A DNA stretch of 64,000 nt, taken from positions 62,001-126,000 of the forward strand of contig NZ_JACOQI010000008.1 of NCBI RefSeq assembly GCF_014297285.1, read 5' to 3'. Source of the DNA: Dysosmobacter segnis (lineage in GTDB: Bacteria; Bacillota; Clostridia; Oscillospirales; Oscillospiraceae). How positions within the stretch are numbered: position 1 is the stretch's first letter; every line of letters begins with the position of its first letter. Below the pieces are notes generated by a model. It did no database searches, was not told where the DNA came from, and was given only the letters and a program-made list of their open reading frames with translations. This document shows positions 1 to 8,469 of this stretch, piece after piece. A program made the translations under genes and the position numbers.

Positions 1-2
1 AA

Positions 3-3000
3 ACGAAACAGGAAAATCAGCCTGCGGAAGCGGAGCAGGAGAGCCAGCCTGCGGAACAGGAAGAACAGCAGGAGAACTCGACTGTAAAGCAGGACGAGGC
101 CGTGGCCGCCGTGCAGGCGATGATCGACGCTCTGCCTGACGCGGAGGAACTGGACGGCATGGATGACGAGGCGCTGGACACGGTCTACGAGGCGTTTCAG
201 ACCGCCTGTGACGCGTATTATGACACCCTGACCGAGGAACAGCAGGCACAGCTGGAAAACACGGAGAAGCTGGCGGCGCTGTCCGACTGGTTCAATGCGC
301 AGATGGCCCCGCTAACGGAGGGCAGCACGGCAATGACTGTGAGCATTAACAAAGTTGCCCTGTCGGCCGCCGCGCCTTATTTTCCCAGCAACGGCACGGC
401 GGCGCAGGCGGAGAAGCCTGACGACAACTACGCCTGGTTCAACGCAGAGACGAGCACGCTGGAGCTGCATGATTTTGCGCTGGACTCCGGCGATATCAAG
501 GTAGTTTCCCCCGTGAGAAACGACCCGCTGACCATCGCCCTCTACGGTGAGAACACACTGAGCGACGGTCAGATCTACGCCTGGAACTCGGACCTTGAGG
601 GAGACGGCGCTATCTACCTGACCATCGAAAAGAGCGCCGACGCGCCGAGCGGCAGCCTGAGCGTTACGTGTTCCGGAAATAAATGGGGAGCGATTATGCC
701 GGGGGACCTTACCGTCAGGGGCGGTGCACAGGTCACCCTCGTCAAGAAAGACGGCAGGGGCGACATCGGCAATTGCGGGATCAATGCCGACGGATGCAAC
801 GTGATCATCGAAGGCGAGGGCACGAAGCTCGATGTCACCAATACCGAAACCGATAAAGCCTGCGGTATCCGGGCAAAGGATGTTACCGTCAGGGACGGCG
901 CGAGTGTGGCGATCGCTGCTCCCGGTGGCAGACCGCTTTTTGACCCTGAAGGATCAAGCGGCATGACCGCTACGACGCTGACCGTGGCCAAGGGCACGAC
1001 AGTGCAGGGTTCTTTCGGCGGTACAACATATCGTGATATTACGGATGATCTGAATGGGGATCAGATGTATTTGTTCAAATATCTGAAGATCAGCGCCGCA
1101 CCCATAGAAAACCACACCCACGCCATCGGCGTCGGGACGGAGTATGGGGACAGCTCCGAGGTGGCTTTTGCCCACAGCCTGGCCAGCAACAGTGATAAAA
1201 AACTGCTGATTGACGGCCGGGTCGTTAAGCATGAACAGATTCCATATAGTAAATTTGACGATTATGGAAACAACGATGTGTTCGTTCTCCCGGAGGGAAA
1301 CTATTACCTTGAGGATGACATATCGCTGATGTATCCCCTTGCGGTCACCGGCGAAGTGAATCTGTGTCTGAACGGCAAGCAGATCATACAGAATTATACC
1401 TATGGTAAGGGGATGCGCTTTCCCACGGTCATCGTCCGACGCGACGCGACGCTGAACCTCTGCGACTGCAGGCCGGAGGGCGCTGTCGGAAAGATCACCC
1501 ACGCCAGCGATATGATGGGCAGCGGCATCGAAGTCCGGGGAAAGTTCAAAGATGTGACCGGCGAGGCCGGTGTGCTGAATCTGTACAACGCTGAGATCAG
1601 CGGGAATAAACAGACCTCGGCCGGTGCCGCAAACGGCGGCGGTGTGTACAACAAGGGCGTCGTCAATATGTACGGCGGAAAAATCACGGACAACGCACAT
1701 ACTAACGGCGGCGGCGTCGGCAACAGCGGCACTTTCACCATGTATGCCGGCGAGATCACCGGCAACACCGCAAACAGCGGTTCATTCGCCGAAGGCGGCG
1801 GCGTATATTCCTACGGGACCTTTATTATGCGCGGCGGCAGCATTACCGGGAATCACGCAAACATCCCGGGGGCCAGCTACAATATCGGCGGCATCAGTAA
1901 TCGCGGCACATTTCTGGTCTCCGGCAAGGTGACCATCAGCGGCAACGACGGCAGCAATTTCTTTGTCAACGAAGGACATCCCGTTCAGGTGGACGGCAAG
2001 CTGGATCCTTCCTCGGTGATCTCTCTGGATATGTTCCAGGGGACGGGTAGCTATAAGAAGGATGAGGTTAAGATCGTCGTCGAGGGCGTCACGGATGAGA
2101 ACGAGGGTGTTTTCAAAAAGGACCGCGGCGAGTGGTACCTGACGCGGATCGATGGCGACAAGCTCGTGCTCCACACGATGGAGAAGGTGCATTATCACCC
2201 CGTCTGCGGCGCGACGTGCACGCATCTTGATGAGAATGGCGCCCCCAAGCACCCCAACGTGCTGTGGGAACCCACTGCCATTCTGCCCAAATACGCGGGA
2301 AACTACTACCTGACACAGAAAATTGATCTGACCAGCACGTGGACGGTTCCGGCAAACATCGTGCTTGACCTCAACGGGCGGAACATCACTCAGACGAGCT
2401 CGGTAAAAGATATCGCCGTGATCGAGGTCCCCGCAAACAAAAGTTTCACCCTTACCGACTGCCATACCGATGACAATAACGGCGGCGAGACGCGCACGAT
2501 GGGCAGTGTCAAGCACGAATATGCAAACTCACAGTCCGGCCGCGGCGTGGTGGTGAAGGGCAATTTCACCCTGTATAACGGCGGCATTACTACCAACAAT
2601 TGCAGCACCAACTATCCCCCTGAGCGTCTCTACAGCGGCGCAGGCGTGTACGTCGATGGCGGCGGCAGCTTCACCATGTACGGCGGTAAGGTCGCCGAGA
2701 ACATCGCCATGAACGGCGCCGGTGTGTATGTCAACAAAGACGGCAGCGCCGCCATGTACGGCGGCAAGATCACCGGGAACAAGGTTGGCGAGGGATATGG
2801 CGCAGGCGTGTACGTGGGCGGCGGTACATTTGATATGTACGGCGGCAGCATCTCCGGAAACAATCAACTCGGTTGGAACTACAATGGCGATGGCGGCGGT
2901 GTATATATAAACAGCGGCAGCTTCAACCTGCACGATGGCACGATCACCGGCAATAATGGCTATTGGGGCGGCGGCGTGAATCTGTACAACGGTGCCTTCA

Positions 3001-6000
3001 ACATGGAGGGCGGCAAGATCTCCAACAATACTGCCGGAAGAAACGGCACTGGCGGCGGCGTGTATGTATACAACGGTACGTTTACCATGACCGGCGGCGA
3101 GATCTCCGGCAACCGTTCCAATGGTTCCGGCGCAGGTGTGATTCTTGACGGCAACGGCAGCTTCATCATGACCGGCGGCAAGATCACCGGGAATACGGCA
3201 AACTTCTCTGACCAGGAAAAATATTCAGACAGTACCGATGCTGGCGTGTATGTATGTGCAAAAAAGTTGGCAAACTTCTCCGTCGGCGGCAGCGCACAGA
3301 TCACCGGCAACCATGTAGGCCAGAGAAACTCCAAGACCAGCAATGTTTATCTGAGCGAAAATACCGAGAATAGCATTCTCAAGGTCATGAACGTTGTCAG
3401 CAAGTTCAGCGAGGACGCGGAGATCGGCGTGACCACCGCCAGCACCCCCGCGGAGAGCGGCATCCAGATCGCTCAGGGCAAGGACGGCTACGTTATTTCC
3501 GCTGATGACAGAGGGCACTTTACCCCCGACGCCACGGATCAGAACACTGTTGTATTCCTCAAGGAGAATGCACTGTACCTCGGCACCCACACCCACGAGT
3601 GGACCTATTCCGGCGTGGATAACACCATCACGGCCGAGTGCGGCAAGTCCGGCTGCCCTGCCCCCGACGGCGGCAGCGTGACCATCAACAAGCCTGCGCA
3701 CACAACCTACGGCGACGGTAAAGAGGCAGCTGCCACGGTGACGAGTACGCTTGACAGCAGCATCACCAAATCTACCATCACCTATAAAAAGGGCAATGAC
3801 ATCCTTGACACCGCACCCACCGACGCGGGCACCTACACCGCCAGCATCACCGTGGGCGAGGGTGAAAATGCCAAGACCGCCAGCGTGGAGTATACCATTG
3901 CAAAGGCTACGCCGCGCGTTTTGAGTTGGATGGGATACCCGCGCGGATGGACGTTTAGGGAAAATACCCCGATCGCCAATCCGACGGAGCTGACGATTGC
4001 AAACGGTACATTCAAGGATGTTACACGGTTCGAATGGTACAATGCCACGAAAAATGCCGATAATTATACCGAAGGAGCAAAGCTGGACGGCAATCCGACG
4101 GATGCAGGCGACTACATAATCAAGGCTGTATTTGAGGAAAGCAATAACGTCTATGCGGCTGTCGATGCGCTTGGACTGACCATCAGCAAGGCTCAGCACG
4201 CCAACAACGGCGACAGCATTGAGGTGCCGCTGACCGTGTATCCGGCATCGGGAGCGTACACATATGATGTGGATATTGCCAAGGCGCTGAACAATATTCC
4301 GCATGGCGGCGGCTTAGAGCCGAATACGGCATATAACGGCATCTCTATACACTCGGGCCTTGTAAAATCGGCCAAATGGGACGAAGGCAAGCTGTACGTT
4401 ACCATGAATCCGTTGGCGGGCATCACGGGAACAACGCTGGGAAGCATCACGGTCAATCTGACCAGCAAGAACTACACGGTTGTTCCGGTGGTTGTGAACA
4501 TTACGCTCCAGCCCAAGCGGGAAGTGCCGGATATTTCCGTCAGCATGGACAACTGGACCTACGGAGAGAACGCAAAAACGCCACGGTACGATGTGATTGC
4601 GGGTGTAGAGGCAACGGTCACCTATGCCGCTCAGGGCAGCAGCGATTTCAGCACAACCGTTCCCACCAACGCGGGCAGCTACACCGTGAAGGTGCAGTAT
4701 GAGACTGCCATCGAGATCCACACCGGCACGGCGAATTTCACCATCGCACCCAAGACGCTGACGAAGGATGATCTGATCCATTCCGGCCCGATCACCAAGG
4801 TCTATGACGGCAGCACCAATGCCCCCAGCGGCCTCACCGTTTCTGTGAAGCACGATTCTCTGGTGGGCAGCGATACCCTCGCTGTCAGCGGCACGCTGAA
4901 ATACAACAGCGCCAATGTTAACGAGGCAAAGCAAATTATCTTTACCCCCACTGCTATCACCACCGGCAACTATGCGTTGGCAGCCACCGAGGTGCTGACG
5001 ATCACCGAGGCCGCCATCACCAAGGCCAAGCAGGCCCCGCTGACCGTGACCTCCACTGACGCGACCTACGGCACAGACCTGACGCTGACCACTGATGGCG
5101 GCAGCGGCGACGGCACGGTGACCTACACCGTAACGGACGGCACCGGCAAGGCGACGATCGTTGACGGCAGCAAGCTGCATCCCACGAAGGCGGGCACGGT
5201 GTCCGTCACCGCGACCAAGTCCGGCGGCGATAACTATGAGGACGTTACCAGCGCCGCAAAGGAAATCACCATCGCTAAGGCGAGTTATGGAGACAAGGAC
5301 ATTCCCGTTTCCGCGAAGATCGGCAGCACAAAAACGGTGGATCTGACAGCGTGGGTCGTGCCGGGCGGCAGCTTGAGCTATTTGCGTAAGGACGATAATT
5401 TCTCTGTTGTTGAAAACCCCTCTCTTGATGGCAGCATTTTCTCCTTCACCGTTCGAAATTACGAAGGTGTAGTGGAGAAAGTAGCATACGCCTACTGTCA
5501 AGTCTCCAGCGACAACTATGCGGACTACGTCATCAACATAAAAATAACGGCCACCGCCAAGGATAAGCAGACCAACTTCAAGTTTGAGAACGGCAGCGTG
5601 ACCAAGACCTACGGTGACGGGGACTTCACCCTCGCCGCTGCCGGTGAGGTCAAGGGCAGCACCGTGACCTACGAGAGCAGTGCGCCTGCGGTTGCCGAGG
5701 TGGACAGCGCAACCGGCAAGGTCACCATCAAGGGCGCGGGCACGGCGGTCATCACCGCCAAGGCGTCCGCCACGGAGGATTATGACGAGGCGGCGGTGAC
5801 CTGCACCCTGACGGTGGGGAAGAAGACTGTTACCGTCAAGGCCAAGGATCAGACCGCCTATGTGGGCGACAAGGCCCCCACGCTGGGGGCGGACAGCTGC
5901 ACCGTTTCCGGTCTGGTGGGCGAGGAGAAACTGACGACCCAGCCGACGGTGAAGTACGTCGGCGCGGACGGCAAGGAAATCACCCCCGACATGACCAAGA

Positions 6001-6902
6001 CCGGCGAGGTCAAGATCCTTGCCGGCGGCGCGGCGGCCTCCGACAACTACACCATCCGCTATGAGGACGGCAAGCTGACCGTTAGCACCCGCCCCTCCAG
6101 TGGCGGTGGCGGCAGCTCCAGACCCTCCACCCACCCCGTTCAGGCGGAGGTGAGCAAGGATCCTGACGGCTCCGTTTCCCTCTCCAAGACCAACGCGGCC
6201 AAGGGCGACAAGGTGACCATCACCGTGAAGCCGGAGCGCCATTACGAGGTGGACGAGGTGATCGTCCGGGATTCCAAGGGCAAGCAGCTGGCCGTCAAGG
6301 ACAACGGCGACGGCACGTTTACCTTTGAGATGCCCGCCGACAAGGTCACGGTGGAGCCTACCTTCTCCTGGGTGAATCCCTTTGCGGACGTGGCAAACAG
6401 CGCCTACTACGTGGACGCGGTGGAGTGGATGCTCAAGCGCGAGGTCACCCAGGGCACTACGGAGACCACCTTCAGTCCCAACCTGAACTGCACCCGGGCC
6501 CAGATCGTCACCTTCCTGTGGCGTGCCGCCGGTTCTCCCGAACCGAAGGGCACGGTCAGCTTTGCGGATGTTCCCGCAGGCAGCTACTACGCCAAGGCGG
6601 TGGCGTGGGCCGTTGAAAACGGCATCACCGGCGGTACGGGCGATGGCCTGTTCAGTCCTGACGCCGCCTGCACCCGCGCCCAGTCCGCGGCGTTCCTGTA
6701 TCGCGCGGCGGGCAGCCCCACGGTCAGCGGCAGCGCCGGGTTCAGCGACGTAGCGGCGGACGCTTACTATGCGCAGGCTGTGGCGTGGGCCAAGGAGCAC
6801 GGCATCACCGACGGCATCGGCGGTGGGCTGTTCGGCTCCGCCAACGACTGCACGAGAGCGCAGATCGCCGCGTTCCTGTGGCGGCTGTACGCGGAAAAGT
6901 GA
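3..6902 (+). CDS. Giant SLH-domain cell-surface protein, 5' end outside the window
   Basis: The frame is open from the first bases, through a Gln/Glu-rich stretch, so the true start and signal peptide lie upstream; GTG 102 is only the first in-window start-like codon. Numbering from that GTG, residues about 395-625 and 730-1075 hold repeats of the GGGVY...G.F.MYGG.ITGN type, typical of right-handed beta-helix (POMP/pectate-lyase-like) surface proteins. Residues about 1165-2000 hold Ig-like, MBG-like and Big_2-like repeats. A Gly/Ser linker near 2000 is followed by an InlB-type repeat. Three SLH domains from about 2090 to the end (FADV..AYY..AV.W....I..G and CTRAQ..AFL.R) should anchor it to cell-wall polymer. 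The likely role is an adhesin or surface-layer protein; the ligand cannot be read from the sequence. Confidence 0.9.
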   Translation, partial: TKQENQPAEAEQESQPAEQEEQQENSTVKQDEAVAAVQAMIDALPDAEELDGMDDEALDTVYEAFQTACDAYYDTLTEEQQAQLENTEKLAALSDWFNAQMAPLTEGSTAMTVSINKVALSAAAPYFPSNGTAAQAEKPDDNYAWFNAETSTLELHDFALDSGDIKVVSPVRNDPLTIALYGENTLSDGQIYAWNSDLEGDGAIYLTIEKSADAPSGSLSVTCSGNKWGAIMPGDLTVRGGAQVTLVKKDGRGDIGNCGINADGCNVIIEGEGTKLDVTNTETDKACGIRAKDVTVRDGASVAIAAPGGRPLFDPEGSSGMTATTLTVAKGTTVQGSFGGTTYRDITDDLNGDQMYLFKYLKISAAPIENHTHAIGVGTEYGDSSEVAFAHSLASNSDKKLLIDGRVVKHEQIPYSKFDDYGNNDVFVLPEGNYYLEDDISLMYPLAVTGEVNLCLNGKQIIQNYTYGKGMRFPTVIVRRDATLNLCDCRPEGAVGKITHASDMMGSGIEVRGKFKDVTGEAGVLNLYNAEISGNKQTSAGAANGGGVYNKGVVNMYGGKITDNAHTNGGGVGNSGTFTMYAGEITGNTANSGSFAEGGGVYSYGTFIMRGGSITGNHANIPGASYNIGGISNRGTFLVSGKVTISGNDGSNFFVNEGHPVQVDGKLDPSSVISLDMFQGTGSYKKDEVKIVVEGVTDENEGVFKKDRGEWYLTRIDGDKLVLHTMEKVHYHPVCGATCTHLDENGAPKHPNVLWEPTAILPKYAGNYYLTQKIDLTSTWTVPANIVLDLNGRNITQTSSVKDIAVIEVPANKSFTLTDCHTDDNNGGETRTMGSVKHEYANSQSGRGVVVKGNFTLYNGGITTNNCSTNYPPERLYSGAGVYVDGGGSFTMYGGKVAENIAMNGAGVYVNKDGSAAMYGGKITGNKVGEGYGAGVYVGGGTFDMYGGSISGNNQLGWNYNGDGGGVYINSGSFNLHDGTITGNNGYWGGGVNLYNGAFNMEGGKISNNTAGRNGTGGGVYVYNGTFTMTGGEISGNRSNGSGAGVILDGNGSFIMTGGKITGNTANFSDQEKYSDSTDAGVYVCAKKLANFSVGGSAQITGNHVGQRNSKTSNVYLSENTENSILKVMNVVSKFSEDAEIGVTTASTPAESGIQIAQGKDGYVISADDRGHFTPDATDQNTVVFLKENALYLGTHTHEWTYSGVDNTITAECGKSGCPAPDGGSVTINKPAHTTYGDGKEAAATVTSTLDSSITKSTITYKKGNDILDTAPTDAGTYTASITVGEGENAKTASVEYTIAKATPRVLSWMGYPRGWTFRENTPIANPTELTIANGTFKDVTRFEWYNATKNADNYTEGAKLDGNPTDAGDYIIKAVFEESNNVYAAVDALGLTISKAQHANNGDSIEVPLTVYPASGAYTYDVDIAKALNNIPHGGGLEPNTAYNGISIHSGLVKSAKWDEGKLYVTMNPLAGITGTTLGSITVNLTSKNYTVVPVVVNITLQPKREVPDISVSMDNWTYGENAKTPRYDVIAGVEATVTYAAQGSSDFSTTVPTNAGSYTVKVQYETAIEIHTGTANFTIAPKTLTKDDLIHSGPITKVYDGSTNAPSGLTVSVKHDSLVGSDTLAVSGTLKYNSANVNEAKQIIFTPTAITTGNYALAATEVLTITEAAITKAKQAPLTVTSTDATYGTDLTLTTDGGSGDGTVTYTVTDGTGKATIVDGSKLHPTKAGTVSVTATKSGGDNYEDVTSAAKEITIAKASYGDKDIPVSAKIGSTKTVDLTAWVVPGGSLSYLRKDDNFSVVENPSLDGSIFSFTVRNYEGVVEKVAYAYCQVSSDNYADYVINIKITATAKDKQTNFKFENGSVTKTYGDGDFTLAAAGEVKGSTVTYESSAPAVAEVDSATGKVTIKGAGTAVITAKASATEDYDEAAVTCTLTVGKKTVTVKAKDQTAYVGDKAPTLGADSCTVSGLVGEEKLTTQPTVKYVGADGKEITPDMTKTGEVKILAGGAAASDNYTIRYEDGKLTVSTRPSSGGGGSSRPSTHPVQAEVSKDPDGSVSLSKTNAAKGDKVTITVKPERHYEVDEVIVRDSKGKQLAVKDNGDGTFTFEMPADKVTVEPTFSWVNPFADVANSAYYVDAVEWMLKREVTQGTTETTFSPNLNCTRAQIVTFLWRAAGSPEPKGTVSFADVPAGSYYAKAVAWAVENGITGGTGDGLFSPDAACTRAQSAAFLYRAAGSPTVSGSAGFSDVAADAYYAQAVAWAKEHGITDGIGGGLFGSANDCTRAQIAAFLWRLYAEK

Positions 6903-6924
6903 GATCAAAACCTCTTATAAGAAA

Positions 6925-6958
6925 CCTCCCTGGCCTTTCGGCCGGGGAGGAATTTTTT
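6925..6958 (+). terminator. Intrinsic terminator of the SLH gene
   Basis: An 11-bp GC-rich stem (6925-6935 with 6940-6950, one G-U pair) and a TTTC loop are followed by AATTTTTT, 23 bases after the SLH stop codon. Confidence 0.85.
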
Positions 6959-6990
6959 ATGGGCGATAAGCCGGGCCGCGTATGAAACAG

Positions 6991-7022
6991 GGGGCTGGCG
7001 GGTCATGTGAGCCGCCAGCCCC
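6991..7022 (-). terminator. Hairpin downstream of the minus-strand SLH remnant
   Basis: A perfect 11-bp stem GGGGCTGGCGG/CCGCCAGCCCC lies just past the stop of the minus-strand SLH remnant. The T-run on that strand is weak, so termination is likely but not certain. Confidence 0.6.
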
Positions 7023-7028
7023 GGTGTT

Positions 7029-7440
7029 TTACTTGCCCTGATAGGCGCGATAGAGGAAGGTGACGATCTGCGCACGGGTGCAGGGATCGCCGGAGCCGAA
7101 CAGACCGTTGGCCTTGCCGTTGGTGATGCCCTTCTTCACAGCCCATTCCACTGCCTTGGCATAGTATGCGTCGGCGGGAACGTCCGCGAAGGTGGAGGCA
7201 GCCTTGATTTCCGCAAACTCAGCGGTGACGGTGACCTTGCTGTCGGGCATGGTGAAGGTGTACTTGCCGTTCTTTTCGGTGAGCTTCACCTTGCCGCCCT
7301 TCTGATCCAGAACCTTGATGGTATCCAGCTCATAGCCCTTGTCGGGCTTCACGGTGACGGTCACGGTGTCGCCGCTGCGGGCGTTCTTGGGAGAAACGGT
7401 GATGGAGCCGTTTTCGGTCTTATCCGTGGTGACGGAGTAC
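7029..7440 (-). pseudogene. 5'-truncated SLH-domain protein remnant
   Basis: The coding signal runs from about 7440 down to the stop at 7029. It shows an InlB/BACON-like repeat (NGSITVSPKNARSGDTVTVT, then F.MPDSKVTVTAEF) and then one SLH domain (FADVPADAYYAKAVEWAVKKGITNGKANGLFGSGDPCTRAQ, in two parts). The same repeat-plus-SLH order ends the large gene upstream, but three SLH domains are reduced to one here. A GTG at 7364 could act as a start but lies inside the repeat. Homology stops abruptly at about 7440, where an unrelated plus-strand gene begins, so this is the tail of a lost surface-protein gene. Confidence 0.75.
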
Positions 7441-7441
7441 G

Positions 7442-8122
7442 GTGGCTGACGGGGACGAGACGCCCCATGCCCTGACGGTGCTGATCCCGAAAAGCACCTA
7501 TGACCGCATCGTGCTGAAAAGCGTGGCGGAGATCGCCGCCGTGCTGATGCTGCTGGTATTTTTTGCCGTGGGCTGCTGCCTGCTCTATACCCGCCGCTAT
7601 TTCAGACCCATTCTGGAGGATCTTGTCCATGTCACCGCTGCGGGCGGCGAACGGAGAAAGCCCGTCTTTGAAGAACTGCTGCCCATCTCCGAGAAGTTCC
7701 GATCCCACGAGGAGGCTGTGACCGTCCTGAAGGTAGAACGGTAGGATGCACAGGACCGTGCCGAGCAACTTTTGGGCGAAAAGCTGGGCCTTCAGGAGCA
7801 GGTGGAGGGCATGCAGGGGCAGCTGGACGATTCCCTTACGGAGATCCACTGTCTGGCCCACCTGGGAAAGAAGGAGCTTGATCCGGCTGACTATGAAAAC
7901 TTCCTGAAGGGCTATGCCAAGCTGAGCGCCAAGGAGTTGGAGATCTGCGAGGCGCTTGTCAGCGGTCTGAGCACCCGCCAATGCGCGGAGCGGGCCGGCT
8001 GCGCCACCAGCACTGTCGATACATACCGCAAGAGGGTCTATGAAAAGACCGGCATCCACAAGGTACGCCAGCTGCAGCTCTGTGTGGCACTCATGCGGAT
8101 AGAGCAGCAGGAGAAACTATAA
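7442..8122 (+). pseudogene. Truncated LuxR-type membrane regulator with an in-frame stop
   Basis: Two open stretches (7442-7744 and 7772-8122) are in the same frame, separated by one TAG at 7742, so they were one gene. The first part shows the end of an extracytoplasmic domain and a membrane segment (EIAAVLMLLVFFAVGCCLLY). The second carries a coiled-coil stretch and a C-terminal LuxR helix-turn-helix (LSAKELEICEALVSGLSTRQ, then AERAGCATSTVDTYRKRVYEK). The 5' portion, including a start and RBS, is missing at the junction near 7441. The original product was probably a membrane-bound sensor-regulator. Suppression of the amber stop cannot be excluded, but loss of the 5' end makes function unlikely. 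Confidence 0.75.
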
Positions 8123-8129
8123 AAAAGAG

Positions 8130-8164
8130 ACAGGCTGCGCCGGAAGGCGCAGCCTGTGCTGTTT
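8130..8164 (+). terminator. Intrinsic terminator after the LuxR remnant
   Basis: A perfect 12-bp stem ACAGGCTGCGCC/GGCGCAGCCTGT with a GGAA loop is followed by GCTGTTTT, eight bases beyond the stop codon. Confidence 0.8.
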
Positions 8165-8469
8165 TCTGGAGGGGAGGAGGAAAGGGACAAGGAAAATCTT
8201 CTAAAAGTGAATCAATTTGTAGGAAATTTTGCACCTATTTCTGATGTGAGAGTTCCCTAAATCGTTCAGAACGCTTTCTTGCCGATTTTCCCACATGAAG
8301 GTCGGGAGTGGTGCCGCCTTGGTTCTCATAAGACGGCACGTAGCAGAAAGAAACCAAGTTTCCAAAATTTGCTCGGACAGTCCTGAAATCTCACAACAAG
8401 ATATCATTGACATCTGGAAGAAAACAGTAGGGGATGGGGATTGAGTGTACTTACAAGAGCGGATCAATC

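Noticed and set aside
1620..3330. Tandem repeats that could suggest a CRISPR array or satellite
   Set aside because: The repeats are degenerate, in frame and encode beta-helix motifs (GGGVY…G.ITGN). There is no constant repeat with unique spacers. No CRISPR array was seen in the window.
4314..6908. Very long (864-residue) minus-strand reading frame opposite the SLH gene
   Set aside because: It is antisense to a clearly coding frame with recognisable domains; its protein is low-complexity Gly/Arg/Val and has no motif. High GC and repeats explain the open frame.
8201..8467. Small minus-strand frame, and a plus-strand frame ending ICSDSPEISQQDIIDIWKK
   Set aside because: Neither has an RBS or a start with support. 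The plus-strand frame may be a gene-tail fragment but cannot be assigned.
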